This document shows positions 53,904-63,305 of a stretch of 64,000 nt of DNA, one piece after another (position 1 is the stretch's first letter; each line of letters starts with the position of its first letter). Below the pieces are notes generated by a model. It searched no databases and was not told where the DNA came from. It worked only from the letters and a program-made list of their open reading frames with translations. Origin of the DNA: Flagellimonas oceani (lineage in GTDB: Bacteria > Bacteroidota > Bacteroidia > Flavobacteriales > Flavobacteriaceae); assembly GCF_011068285.1 (NCBI RefSeq), contig NZ_CP049616.1:248001-312000 (forward strand), in the 5' to 3' direction. The translations under genes and the position numbers were made by a program.

Positions 53904-55093
53904 TGGGCGTTGTACTGTCTTAAAGCCTTCCCTAATATATGGACGGCCTTTACAAGTTGGTCTTTTTCCAGCACATAGGCAATTCTAATCTGATTTTTTC
54001 CCAAGCCCGGCGTTGCGTAAAAACCTGCGGCGGGAGCTACCATCACTGTATTTCCGTCGACTTCAAAACTTTCCAGCAGCCATTGTGCAAAGTGGTCCGC
54101 ATCTTCAATGGGGAGTTCGGCAACGCAATAAAAGGCACCTTGCGGAGTGGCCACTTTTATGCCTTCCAATTTGTTGAGCTCGGTGATCAAAAGATTTCTA
54201 CGGGAAACATATTCCTCGATTACATCATCAAAATAGGATTGGGGTGTTTCCAAAGCCGCCTCGCTGGCAATTTGGGCAAAAGTGGGTGGGGATAAGCGGG
54301 CCTGGGCAAATTTTAGCGCAGTGCCAATAACCTCGGTGTTCTTTGAAATCAGACATCCGATACGGGCGCCGCACATGCTGTATCTTTTGGATACCGAATC
54401 GACCACAATGGCGTGCTCTTCCAGTCCCTCGACCTGTAGAATGGAGTAATGCTCCCTGCCGTCATAGGTAAATTCACGGTACACTTCGTCCGCTACTAGG
54501 AAAAGATTGTACTTTTTGACCAAATCCGCCAACTGATGAATTTCTTCCTTACTATACAGGTATCCTGTCGGATTTCCAGGGTTGCAAATTAGTATGGCCT
54601 TCGTTTTTGGAGTGATAAGGTCTTCAAACTTGGAAATAGGAGGTAGGGCAAAGTTGTTTTCTATAGACGAGGCAATCGGTTTTACCTTCACGCCTGCAGC
54701 AGTGGCAAAACCGTTGTAGTTGGCATAAAATGGTTCGGGTATGATAATTTCATCATTATTGTCCATAATGGTACCCATGGCAAACGACAATGCCTCGGAA
54801 CCGCCGGTGGTCACGATAATATCTTCGGCACCGACAAAAATATCCTGCTTGGCGTAGTAATCCGCAATTTTTGTACGGTACTCCTCGGAGCCCTGGGTCA
54901 TACTATATTCAAGAACCTCGATGGTGTGGTTGCGAACCGCGTCCAATGCCACTTTGGGTGTTTTAATATCGGGTTGTCCAATATTAAGATGGATTACATG
55001 GGTTCCACGTTTTTTGGCAGCTTCCGCGTAGGGCACCAATTTTCGTATAGGCGATGCGGGCATTTGGCCCCCTTTCTTTGAGATACTTGGCAT
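53900..55093 (-). CDS. PLP-dependent class I aminotransferase
   Basis: This 397-residue fold-type I aminotransferase has Asn/Pro landmark NPGNPTG at residues 171-177, Asp202 in LVADEVYREF and the PLP-binding Lys236 in VDSVSKRYSMCGARIG. It resembles aspartate/aromatic aminotransferases of the subgroup I-gamma type. Substrate is not decided by the sequence; co-expression with murB suggests an amino-acid role in cell-wall supply, but that is speculation. Confidence 0.9.
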   Translation of the reverse strand: MPSISKKGGQMPASPIRKLVPYAEAAKKRGTHVIHLNIGQPDIKTPKVALDAVRNHTIEVLEYSMTQGSEEYRTKIADYYAKQDIFVGAEDIIVTTGGSEALSFAMGTIMDNNDEIIIPEPFYANYNGFATAAGVKVKPIASSIENNFALPPISKFEDLITPKTKAILICNPGNPTGYLYSKEEIHQLADLVKKYNLFLVADEVYREFTYDGREHYSILQVEGLEEHAIVVDSVSKRYSMCGARIGCLISKNTEVIGTALKFAQARLSPPTFAQIASEAALETPQSYFDDVIEEYVSRRNLLITELNKLEGIKVATPQGAFYCVAELPIEDADHFAQWLLESFEVDGNTVMVAPAAGFYATPGLGKNQIRIAYVLEKDQLVKAVHILGKALRQYNAQ

Positions 55094-55240
55094 GAACTAA
55101 AGTTTTGGCAAAAATGAGAAAACCTTGTATCGAAAACAACAAGATCTAACATAAATTAATTGGTTGGGGAAATGTTAAAATATGATAAAGTCTAGCGCTT
55201 ATTTTGTATATTTCTTAATGGGAAGGTAATTATTTTGTTT

Positions 55241-56584
55241 ATGTCGAAGAAAAAATGTTTGGTTTTTACGCTTCTTTTAATGGTGCCGATATTCATTTTG
55301 GCACAAGGTTTTGAATTGCCCAAGGATAAAAAGTTTCAGCGAATAGGCTTTGAGCTGATAAACAATCTGATTATCATTCCAGTGGAGATCAATGGGGTGG
55401 AACTTACCTTTATTCTTGATTCCGGTGTTAGCAAACCCATTTTGTTCAACCTTTCAGAATCTGATTCCATACCCATCAACAACGTTTCCGAAGTTACCAT
55501 ACGGGGCCTTGGTGGTGGAGAACCCATGAAAGCACTGAGCTCAAAGGGCAATGTATTTAGATTGGGACAAGCAAGGAACCTTTCCCAAGATCTGTATGTG
55601 GTTATGGACAGGGGCATCAATTTTTCGACCACATTGGGAATTCCTGTGCATGGAATCATGGGCTACGACCTTTTTCGGGATTTTATTGTTGAGGTGAACT
55701 ACAACGCGGAAAAGCTGAAACTGCACAATCCAGAACTTTATACCTACAGGAAAAGAAGGAACAGACAGACCATTCCCTTGCATGTGGAAAGAAGAAAGGC
55801 CTATGTGAAAGGAACGGTGTTAATGAAAGATACAGCCAATGTTCCTGTAAAATTGCTTGTCGATACTGGGAGTAGCGATGCACTTTGGTTGTTTCCCGAA
55901 CCCGAAAAGGGATTGGAAATACCCGAAAAAAATTATGAAGACCATCTGGGAAGAGGGTTGAGCGGTGATATTTTTGGAAAAAGAAGTAAGATCAATGGGG
56001 TTCAGATCGGAGATTTTAAACTTGATGAGGCCAAAGTGGCCTTTCCATATCGGGAATCTTTTCAGGGACTGGATAGCTTGGGTGACCGTAACGGTAGTTT
56101 GGGCGGCGAGGTGCTCAAACGTTTCAATATGATTTTTGACTATGGCAGAGGTCTTGTCACCCTAAAAAAGAACGGTAATTTTAAAGACCCCTTTCAGTAT
56201 AACTTGGCGGGAATCGATTTGCAGCACAATGGCTTAAGGTACATTGCAGAGAGCATTGCGGATGTGAACGGAATCGTAAAGGAAGATAATGCCGATACTT
56301 TTGGCAATGTTCAGATTTTGCTGGAAAATAAGACCAGATTGAGTCTGGTGCCCGAAATAGTGGTGTCCGGTATCCGTGCCGGTAGCCCCGCCGCGGAGGC
56401 CGGTATACGTGAAGGCGATGTGATCTTGGCCGTGAACGGTAAGCGGATACATAAGTACAAACTGCAGGAAATACTTAATATGATAAACGAACGGGAAGGA
56501 AAGCGGATAAAAGTACTCATTGAAAGATACAACACCGACCTGCTTTTTACCTTTGTCCTTAAAAAAATGTTCGACGACGAATAA
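55241..56584 (+). CDS. exported pepsin/retropepsin-like aspartic protease with PDZ domain
   Basis: This 447-residue protein starts at ATG 55241 (a TTG at 55235 is less likely) and has a signal peptide (MSKKKCLVFTLLLMVPIFILAQ). Two retropepsin-like motifs are present, ELTFILDSGVSKPI at about 50-63 and VKLLVDTGSSDALWLF at about 203-218, so both catalytic aspartates are in one chain. A PDZ domain closes the protein (GSPAAEAGIREGDVILAVNG). It should be a periplasmic or surface processing protease. It stands between the aminotransferase/murB operon and DUF1573 with a shared terminator. Confidence 0.9.
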   Translation: MSKKKCLVFTLLLMVPIFILAQGFELPKDKKFQRIGFELINNLIIIPVEINGVELTFILDSGVSKPILFNLSESDSIPINNVSEVTIRGLGGGEPMKALSSKGNVFRLGQARNLSQDLYVVMDRGINFSTTLGIPVHGIMGYDLFRDFIVEVNYNAEKLKLHNPELYTYRKRRNRQTIPLHVERRKAYVKGTVLMKDTANVPVKLLVDTGSSDALWLFPEPEKGLEIPEKNYEDHLGRGLSGDIFGKRSKINGVQIGDFKLDEAKVAFPYRESFQGLDSLGDRNGSLGGEVLKRFNMIFDYGRGLVTLKKNGNFKDPFQYNLAGIDLQHNGLRYIAESIADVNGIVKEDNADTFGNVQILLENKTRLSLVPEIVVSGIRAGSPAAEAGIREGDVILAVNGKRIHKYKLQEILNMINEREGKRIKVLIERYNTDLLFTFVLKKMFDDE

Positions 56585-56588
56585 AAGG

Positions 56589-56622
56589 AAAAGCCCCAAA
56601 ATCAATCGATTTTGGGGCTTTT
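56589..56622. terminator. bidirectional terminator
   Basis: A 15-bp perfect stem, AAAAGCCCCAAAATC / GATTTTGGGGCTTTT, around AATC. T-runs on both strands fit termination of both convergent genes. Confidence 0.92.
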
Positions 56623-56642
56623 AAAATATAATTCTCTTCTTC

Positions 56643-57029
56643 TTACTTAGCTCCAGGACTTTTTACGTTACCCTTTATTTTGAGTACCTTGGTTGGAGTG
56701 TCAGCATTTGAGGTTACAGTAATGGCCTTTCTGATAGGGCCAACTCTGTTTGTGTCATATTTTACTTCGATTTTACCAACCTTTCCGGGCATAATCGGCT
56801 CTTCTGGTTTTTTGGGGATAGTACATCCACAGCTAGATTTAACGTTGCTGATTACCAAAGGAGCATCACCTGTATTGGTAAATTCAAATACACGGACACC
56901 ATCGCTACCTCTTTCAATTTCTCCGTAATCAATGGTCTCGCTCTTAAATTCGATTTTAGCGGTTTCTTGAGCATATACCCCTAAGGATAAAAGCCCTACA
57001 AACAGCATGAGTACAGTTTTTTTCATCAT
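56643..57029 (-). CDS. DUF1573 exported protein
   Basis: This protein of about 128 residues starts MMKKTVLMLFVGLLSLGVYA (signal peptide) and carries one DUF1573 Ig-like (ASH/MSP-like) domain: EFKSETIDYGEIERGSDGVR, VFEFTNTGDAPLVISNVKSS, CGCTIPKKPEEPIMPGKVG. The longer frame beginning at 57077 is rejected because it overlaps the promoter. Function is unknown; family members are small secreted proteins often induced in Bacteroidetes. Confidence 0.85.
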   Translation of the reverse strand: MMKKTVLMLFVGLLSLGVYAQETAKIEFKSETIDYGEIERGSDGVRVFEFTNTGDAPLVISNVKSSCGCTIPKKPEEPIMPGKVGKIEVKYDTNRVGPIRKAITVTSNADTPTKVLKIKGNVKSPGAK

Positions 57030-57050
57030 TTTTGGTTTTTGGGTGAACTT

Positions 57051-57082
57051 CAAATGTAGATGTTTTGATACCTGCATCCAAA
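57051..57082 (-). promoter_or_regulatory. promoter of the DUF1573 gene
   Basis: On the minus strand TTTG, 20 bp and TACATTTG give a full match to the Bacteroidetes TTTG / TAnnTTTG promoter. It lies 22 bp before the ATG at 57029. Confidence 0.65.
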
Positions 57083-57087
57083 ATTCT

Positions 57088-57117
57088 TTTGTTATAGAAT
57101 AACGTTACTTATTTTTG
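57088..57117 (+). promoter_or_regulatory. promoter of valS
   Basis: TTTG at 57088-57091, 18 bp, and TATTTTTG at 57110-57117 fit the Bacteroidetes promoter. It would leave a leader of about 100 bp before valS. It is back to back with the DUF1573 promoter. Confidence 0.6.
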
Positions 57118-57226
57118 TTTCGTATTTCTGAATTGGTCCTAAGCCGAAGAATAGCGTAAAATTAACATTTAGCTTTCCTTTCAAAAAAACCAATCACAGT
57201 CTTATTAACAAAAACTATACCGAAAA

Positions 57227-59857
57227 ATGGAGATTCCATCAAAATATGACCCAAAAAGGGTTGAAGAACACTGGTATGCCTATTGGTCGGAGCATAACTA
57301 TTTTAACTCCAAACCAGACGAAAGGGAGCCGTACACCATAGTAATCCCACCACCAAACGTGACAGGGGTGCTACATATGGGGCATATGCTCAACAATACC
57401 ATTCAAGACGTTCTTATCCGAAGAGCACGCCTCTTGGGGAAAAACGCCTGTTGGGTTCCTGGAATGGACCACGCATCCATAGCCACTGAGGCCAAAGTGG
57501 TTGCAAAGCTAAAGGCGGATGGCATCGACAAGTCCAAATTGTCCCGTGATGAATTTCTAAAACACGCTTGGGATTGGACCAATGAGTATGGGGGAGTAAT
57601 TCTTCAACAATTGAAAAAACTCGGCTGTTCCTGTGATTGGGACCGAACCAAGTTTACCATGGATGACGATATGTCAGCCTCGGTGATTAAGGTTTTTGTT
57701 GATTTATATAATAAAGGTTTGATATACAGGGGGTACCGAATGGTGAACTGGGACCCTGAAGCCAAAACCACCCTATCCGATGAGGAGGTAATCTACGAAG
57801 AAAGGCAGGGCAACCTATATTATTTGTCCTACGCCATTGAAGGTTCGGATGAAAAAGTGACCATTGCCACCACCCGCCCAGAAACCATTTTGGGCGATAC
57901 CGCCATTTGTATCAACCCCAATGATGAGAGATACCATCATTTAAGAGGTAAAAAGGCCATAGTTCCGATTTGTGACAGGGTAATTCCCATTATTGAGGAC
58001 GAATATGTGGATGTAGAATTCGGTACAGGGTGCCTCAAGGTAACCCCGGCCCACGATGAGAACGATAAAAACCTTGGGGATAAGCACAATCTAGAGGTTG
58101 TTGACATTTTCAATGAAGATGCCACCTTGAACTCTTTCGGCCTTCATTACGAAGGCAAGGACCGTTTTGTGGTGCGCAAAGAAATCTCAAAAGAGCTTGA
58201 AGAAAAAGGGTTTTTGGTAAAAACGGAACAGCATACCAATAAAGTGGGGACTTCCGAAAGAACCAAGGCCGTAATCGAGCCGAGATTGTCTGATCAGTGG
58301 TTCCTAAGAATGGAAAATTTGGCCAAACCGGCCATCGAAAGTGTGTTGGAGACCAAGGATGTAAAATTGTACCCTTCAAAGTTCGATAACACCTATCGCC
58401 ATTGGATGGAGAACATCCGTGATTGGAACATTTCCCGCCAATTGTGGTGGGGACAGCAAATTCCCGCCTATTATTATGGGGATGGCAAGGAGGATTTTGT
58501 AGTAGCCGAAACCCTGGAAGAAGCACTTAAACTGGCACGGGAAAAAACTTCGGACCCCAGACTTCGGGCTTCAGACTTAACTCAAGACCCCGATGTTTTG
58601 GATACCTGGTTCTCTTCTTGGTTGTGGCCCATAAGCGTTTTCGGTGGCATCTTGGAACCGGAAAACGACGAGGTGAACTATTATTACCCGACCAACGATT
58701 TGGTCACGGGTCCCGATATTTTGTTCTTTTGGGTAGCCAGAATGATCATGGCCGGTTATGAATATAGAGGTAAACGCCCTTTCGAGAACGTATACCTCAC
58801 AGGCTTGGTACGTGATGCACAGCGCAGAAAAATGTCCAAATCCTTGGGCAACTCGCCAGATGCCCTTAAACTGATATCGGATTTCGGTGCCGATGGAGTT
58901 CGCGTAGGATTGTTGTTGAGTTCTGCAGCAGGCAACGATTTGTTGTTTGATGAAGCCCTTTGCCAGCAAGGGGCCAACTTCGCGAATAAAATTTGGAACG
59001 CCTTCCGATTGGTAAAGGGATGGGAAGTGGCAGATATTCCACAGCCCGAAGCAGCACAAAAGGGAATCGAATGGTATAAGGCCAAGTTCAATCAAACTTT
59101 GGTGGAGATTGAAGACCATTTCTCCAAATACCGTATTTCCGATGCCTTGATGGCGACCTATAAATTAGTGTGGGACGATTTCTGCTCTTGGTTGCTGGAA
59201 ATCGTAAAACCGGAATATCAAAAACCAATCGACCAGAAAACATACAATGAAGTATTGGGTCTTTTTGAGGAAAACTTGAAGTTGCTCCACCCATTTATGC
59301 CATTTTTGACGGAAGAAGTTTGGCAGCATATTGCCGAACGTACCCCAGAAGATGCCTTGATCGTTTCCCAATGGCCCGAAACTAAAAAGGTGGATTCCGC
59401 ATTGATTGCTGAATTTGATTTTGCTTCCGAAGTGATCTCAGGAATAAGAACCATCAGAAAAGAAAAGAACATTCCACAAAAGGATGCTTTGGAACTTTTT
59501 GTGTTGAATGCCGAAGGAGTGGGCTCGCAAATGGATGCCATTATTCTCAAATTAGGAAACCTCTCAAAAATGGAGGTCGTAGATGCTAGTTTGGATGGTG
59601 CACTTACGTTCAGGGTGAAGAGCAACGAATATTTTATTCCTATCAGTGGCGCCATTGATGTTGAGGCAGAAATAGCCAAGATTACGGAAGAGCTCAATTA
59701 CACCAAAGGATTTTTAAAATCGGTGGAAAAGAAATTGAGCAACCAGCGTTTTGTGAACAATGCCCCGGAACAAGTGGTGGACATGGAACGTAAAAAAGCT
59801 GCCGATGCAGAAGCCAAAATCGAAACTTTGGAAAAGAGCTTGGCAAGTTTGAAATAA
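57227..59857 (+). CDS. valS: valyl-tRNA synthetase
   Basis: ValRS charges tRNA-Val with valine. The 876-residue class I synthetase has the HIGH motif as [19 protein letters not shown] and KMSKS in [16 protein letters not shown]. The editing domain has [18 protein letters not shown]. The C-terminal anticodon and coiled-coil arm ([20 protein letters not shown]) is present. Length fits the family. A promoter and a terminator frame it as a single-gene transcript. Confidence 0.97.
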   Translation: MEIPSKYDPKRVEEHWYAYWSEHNYFNSKPDEREPYTIVIPPPNVTGVLHMGHMLNNTIQDVLIRRARLLGKNACWVPGMDHASIATEAKVVAKLKADGIDKSKLSRDEFLKHAWDWTNEYGGVILQQLKKLGCSCDWDRTKFTMDDDMSASVIKVFVDLYNKGLIYRGYRMVNWDPEAKTTLSDEEVIYEERQGNLYYLSYAIEGSDEKVTIATTRPETILGDTAICINPNDERYHHLRGKKAIVPICDRVIPIIEDEYVDVEFGTGCLKVTPAHDENDKNLGDKHNLEVVDIFNEDATLNSFGLHYEGKDRFVVRKEISKELEEKGFLVKTEQHTNKVGTSERTKAVIEPRLSDQWFLRMENLAKPAIESVLETKDVKLYPSKFDNTYRHWMENIRDWNISRQLWWGQQIPAYYYGDGKEDFVVAETLEEALKLAREKTSDPRLRASDLTQDPDVLDTWFSSWLWPISVFGGILEPENDEVNYYYPTNDLVTGPDILFFWVARMIMAGYEYRGKRPFENVYLTGLVRDAQRRKMSKSLGNSPDALKLISDFGADGVRVGLLLSSAAGNDLLFDEALCQQGANFANKIWNAFRLVKGWEVADIPQPEAAQKGIEWYKAKFNQTLVEIEDHFSKYRISDALMATYKLVWDDFCSWLLEIVKPEYQKPIDQKTYNEVLGLFEENLKLLHPFMPFLTEEVWQHIAERTPEDALIVSQWPETKKVDSALIAEFDFASEVISGIRTIRKEKNIPQKDALELFVLNAEGVGSQMDAIILKLGNLSKMEVVDASLDGALTFRVKSNEYFIPISGAIDVEAEIAKITEELNYTKGFLKSVEKKLSNQRFVNNAPEQVVDMERKKAADAEAKIETLEKSLASLK

Positions 59858-59885
59858 ACTCTTACTACAGATTATGTTGAAATTG

Positions 59886-59912
59886 AAAAGGGAAGCCAGC
59901 TTCCCTTTTCTT
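59886..59912 (+). terminator. Rho-independent terminator after valS
   Basis: AAAAGGGAAGC / GCTTCCCTTTT pairs around CA and runs into TTTTCTTATT. Confidence 0.85.
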
Positions 59913-59961
59913 ATTATTTTTCATACTTTGACACGGTAAAGAACCAACAACGCAAATACCC

Positions 59962-61350
59962 ATGAAAAACCTCAATAGAAGAAGTTTTATCCAAAAGACT
60001 TCATTGACCGCTGCTGCAGTTTCCATTGTTCCAAGTTATTTAAAAGCCAATACGGAAAGACCATTTTCATCAAGCTACATGGGTGGTTTTGCGGCTCCCA
60101 AATTGGAAAAGGTGCGTGCCGCTTTTATTGGAGTGGGGGCCCGGGGAGGCACACATGCCAAGTTCTTTGCCGCCTTGGAAGGAACCGAAGTGGTCGCCAT
60201 CTGTGACCTTTATGAGGATTTGGTCAAGGAAAAAACGAAATGGGTAAAAGAGGCAACTGGTGAAAATCGACATAAAAACATAGCCCAATACTGGGGAGAT
60301 GAGGATAAGTGGCGAACCATGCTCAAAGAAGTAAAGCCCGATGTGGTCTTTATTGCAACCAATTGGGCCAACCATGCACCAATGGCCATCGGGGCCATGG
60401 AAAGTGGTGCCCATGCCTTTGTTGAAGTGCCCATCGCGACCACTATTCAAGAGATGTGGGATATTGTGGACGCCAGTGAGCGTACCCAAAAACATTGCAT
60501 GATGTTGGAAAACGTCAACTACAGCCGTGATGAGCTGATGTTTCTCAATATGTGCCGCCAAGGTTTAGTTGGTGAGATTCTTCATGGCGAGGCAGCCTAT
60601 ATCCACGAACTACGCTGGCAGATGGAAGAGCAGGAGCGGGGCACGGGTTCTTGGAGAACACCCCATTATGCCAACCGTAACGGGAACTTGTATCCCACCC
60701 ATGGTTTGGGTCCCGTGGCCCAATACATGAATTTGGCAAGGCAAGAGGATACCTTTGGTAGTTTGGTCTCCTTTTCTACGCCATCAAGAGGTCGTGAACT
60801 GTATGCTGAAAAAAATTATCCCGCCGACCACAAATGGAACCAACTCGATTTTAAGGGAGGGGATTTAAATACATCCATCATTAAAACCGCGTTGGGAAAA
60901 ACCATCATGGTACAATGGGACGAAACCAGTCCTAGACCCTATTCTCGGTTGAACTTGGTACAGGGAACCAAAGGAATTTTAGCCGGGTTCCCGACCCGCG
61001 TAGCTTTGGAAGGTGGCGTGGAAGGACTTACGGAAGACCATCACTCGTGGGTGCAGGGCGAGCAACTGGAAAAACTATATGAAAAGTACGACCACCCACT
61101 TTACAAACGACTGAATGAAGCTGCGAAGGGCAGTGGGCATGGCGGCATGGACGGAATCATGGTGTACCGTATTGTTGAATGTCTTCAGAAGGGACTCCCC
61201 TTAGATCAAAATGTATACGAGGGGTGCTTATGGAGCGCCGTTTCCCCATTGAGCGAACGTTCAGTGGCAAGTAATGGGGCGCCCCAGCCTTTCCCGGATT
61301 TTACCCGGGGCAATTGGAAGGACACCGAACCCTTGCAAATTATAAGTTAA
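59962..61350 (+). CDS. GH109-like oxidoreductase (alpha-N-acetylgalactosaminidase family), Tat-exported
   Basis: This 462-residue protein has a Tat signal (NRRSFIQKTSLTAAAVSIVP), a Rossmann NAD loop (FIGVGARGGTHAKFF, residues 55-69) and the GFO/IDH/MocA fold. Phrases MLENVNYSRDELMFLNMCRQ, GEILHGEAAYIHEL, WRTPHYANRNGNLYPTHGLG, GSGHGGMDG and SPLSERSVASNGAPQPFPDF closely follow the GH109 alpha-N-acetylgalactosaminidase of Elizabethkingia. GH109 enzymes use bound NAD+ transiently in hydrolysis. Tat export fits loading of the cofactor in the cytoplasm. A sugar kinase starts 13 bp downstream. Exact sugar specificity is not proven. Confidence 0.82.
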   Translation: MKNLNRRSFIQKTSLTAAAVSIVPSYLKANTERPFSSSYMGGFAAPKLEKVRAAFIGVGARGGTHAKFFAALEGTEVVAICDLYEDLVKEKTKWVKEATGENRHKNIAQYWGDEDKWRTMLKEVKPDVVFIATNWANHAPMAIGAMESGAHAFVEVPIATTIQEMWDIVDASERTQKHCMMLENVNYSRDELMFLNMCRQGLVGEILHGEAAYIHELRWQMEEQERGTGSWRTPHYANRNGNLYPTHGLGPVAQYMNLARQEDTFGSLVSFSTPSRGRELYAEKNYPADHKWNQLDFKGGDLNTSIIKTALGKTIMVQWDETSPRPYSRLNLVQGTKGILAGFPTRVALEGGVEGLTEDHHSWVQGEQLEKLYEKYDHPLYKRLNEAAKGSGHGGMDGIMVYRIVECLQKGLPLDQNVYEGCLWSAVSPLSERSVASNGAPQPFPDFTRGNWKDTEPLQIIS

Positions 61351-61363
61351 CCACACAAAATCA

Positions 61364-62416
61364 ATGATTGAAATAAAAGTGCCCGCCCGAATCTGTTTTT
61401 ACGGAGACCATCAAGATTATTTGGGGCTTCCCGTGATAGCAGGGACCATTGACCGATATATCAATTTAAAGGCACAGCCCAATTCTAATGCTGATTATCG
61501 CTTAAAATTGTTAGATCTTAATGAAGAATTGTCCATTGCAGTAGATGATGGTTTAATGCAGGTTCAACCTGATGATTATTTCAGGTCGGTGATGTCCGTG
61601 CTGAAAAAGGAAGGTTTTCAATTTGACCAAGGTTATGATATCGAAATCTCGGGAAATATTCCTGTGAACGCCGGACTCTCCAGCTCTTCGGCATTGGTGG
61701 TCGCATGGATTCGATTTTTGCTGGCTACGCAGGGAAAATCAGAAGAGATCAGTGATTATCAAATAGGAAGATGGGCCTACGAAGCCGAAGTGTTGTTTTT
61801 TGATCAGCCCGGTGGGTTGATGGACCAGTACACAATCGCCCAGAAAGGACTGATCTATATCGATACCCAAAGTGGGGAGAGCACTCGCTTGAGTGCTAAT
61901 TTGGGGAAGTTATTGGTTGCGGAATCTGGCGTGCCAAAGAAAACCTTGGAAGTACTAAAGAATGCCAGGGTCTATCAACAACGGGCGGTCGAGGCCATTA
62001 AAAAGGTCCATCCCGCTTTTGAACTGGAGCAAGCTGCTTTGGAAGATTATGAAAAGTATATTGATTTGGTGCCAGAGGAGCTTCAAGGGTATTGGTATGC
62101 CGCTATTTACAACTATCACATAACGTTGGAGGCCAAAAAGGAGCTGTTGAAAGTTAATCCCAATATCCAAATTTTAGGAGATTTGATGAACCAACACCAA
62201 ATCATTCTTCAAAATGAAATTCAAAATACACCCTTGGAAATGGTACACATGATGGACGCCGCACGTGATGCCGGGGCCTTGGGAACAAAAATAATAGGCT
62301 CGGGCGGCGGTGGCTGTATGGTGGCCATGATAACGGACAGTGTCGAGGAAAAGGTAAAACAGGCATTTTTGGACAAAGGCGCCAAAACGGTCTATACGGT
62401 AGAATTAACAAGTTGA
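61364..62416 (+). CDS. GHMP family sugar kinase (galactokinase-like)
   Basis: This 350-residue protein has the three GHMP motifs: KVPARICFYGDHQDYLG at the N-terminus, IPVNAGLSSSSALVVAW for the phosphate loop, and IIGSGGGGCMVAM near the C-terminus. GGLMDQYTIAQKG carries the Asp of the galactokinase catalytic site. In galactokinases the first motif is GEHTDYNGG; here it is GDHQDYLG, so Arg9, Asp15, His16 and Asp18 replace Arg, Glu, His and Asp. It would make a sugar 1-phosphate. It sits 13 bp after the GH109-like gene and 5 bp before the nucleotidyltransferase. Confidence 0.82.
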   Translation: MIEIKVPARICFYGDHQDYLGLPVIAGTIDRYINLKAQPNSNADYRLKLLDLNEELSIAVDDGLMQVQPDDYFRSVMSVLKKEGFQFDQGYDIEISGNIPVNAGLSSSSALVVAWIRFLLATQGKSEEISDYQIGRWAYEAEVLFFDQPGGLMDQYTIAQKGLIYIDTQSGESTRLSANLGKLLVAESGVPKKTLEVLKNARVYQQRAVEAIKKVHPAFELEQAALEDYEKYIDLVPEELQGYWYAAIYNYHITLEAKKELLKVNPNIQILGDLMNQHQIILQNEIQNTPLEMVHMMDAARDAGALGTKIIGSGGGGCMVAMITDSVEEKVKQAFLDKGAKTVYTVELTS

Positions 62417-62421
62417 TATAA

Positions 62422-63249
62422 ATGGAGAATACAAGTTTGATCATCATGGTGGGTGGTGCATCATCACGAATGAAACGTAGTTTGAAACAGCGGGATGACC
62501 AAGTTATGGACCATATTCCCCACAAAAGTCTGATTCCCGTCGGAAAAAATGGGAGACCCTTCCTGTACTATTTGGTTCAGAACGCTGCGGATGCAGGATA
62601 CACCAAATTATATTTGATCACGAGCCCCGAAAATTCAGCATTTCAAAACTTGAAAGATCAAAGAGGTTTTCCCGATGGAATGGAAGTGTTTTTGGCTATA
62701 CAATCGGTTCCCGAAGGACGATCAAAGCCGTTGGGGACTGCCGATGCCCTTCAGCAATGTTTGGACCAGTATCCTGAATTAAAAGAGGGCACCTTTACGG
62801 TTTGCAATGGCGATAACCTATACTCCGTCGGTGCATTGCAAGATTTAAGAGATGATAGAAAAGCACCTCATGCCCTCATCAGTTACGGAAGCTCAGGTTT
62901 TGACTATACCGAGGAGCGTATTGCCAAGTTCGCTGTAATGGATATTTCCGCGGATGGATTTTTACAGCAAATCGTTGAAAAACCAAATGTGGAAGATGTT
63001 CCCAAATACAAGGATGCGTCCGGACAGCTCAGGGTAAGCATGAACATTTTTAGTTTTTCGGGGAAAGAGATTTATCCATACTTAAAAAATTGCCCCATTG
63101 ATGCTGTTCGTGACGAAAAGGAACTCCCCAAGGCTGTGGCTGTATTGGTGGAGGAGGAACCGCGAAGCGTTCTTTGCATACCCCGCTCCGAACACATTCC
63201 TGATCTAACGGATGCAAATGATATTCAGTTATTTAAAAATTTAGAGTAA
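62422..63249 (+). CDS. sugar nucleotidyltransferase (NTP_transferase fold)
   Basis: This 275-residue protein has the pyrophosphorylase N-terminal motif IIMVGGASSRM, a basic HKSLIPVGKNGRPF (the lysine that contacts the phosphate) and the metal-binding CNGDNLYS. VSMNIFSFSGKEIYPYL follows in the product-binding half. No left-handed helix or acyltransferase domain is attached. Following the kinase by 5 bp, it is a likely sugar-1-phosphate nucleotidyltransferase that makes an NDP-sugar. Which nucleotide and sugar are used cannot be read from the sequence. Confidence 0.8.
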   Translation: MENTSLIIMVGGASSRMKRSLKQRDDQVMDHIPHKSLIPVGKNGRPFLYYLVQNAADAGYTKLYLITSPENSAFQNLKDQRGFPDGMEVFLAIQSVPEGRSKPLGTADALQQCLDQYPELKEGTFTVCNGDNLYSVGALQDLRDDRKAPHALISYGSSGFDYTEERIAKFAVMDISADGFLQQIVEKPNVEDVPKYKDASGQLRVSMNIFSFSGKEIYPYLKNCPIDAVRDEKELPKAVAVLVEEEPRSVLCIPRSEHIPDLTDANDIQLFKNLE

Positions 63250-63305
63250 CTTAAAGGCATATAACCCCATTCTTGCATCGAGCAAAATTTTAAATTTTTC
63301 TTGAT

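Noticed and set aside
57030..57077. 16-residue N-terminal extension of the DUF1573 protein
   Set aside because: The extension covers the promoter and precedes a normal signal peptide start.
59962..61350. Reading the GH109-like gene as an ordinary inositol/glucose dehydrogenase
   Set aside because: The Tat signal and the C-terminal phrases match GH109 rather than cytoplasmic GFO/IDH/MocA dehydrogenases, though the fold is the same.
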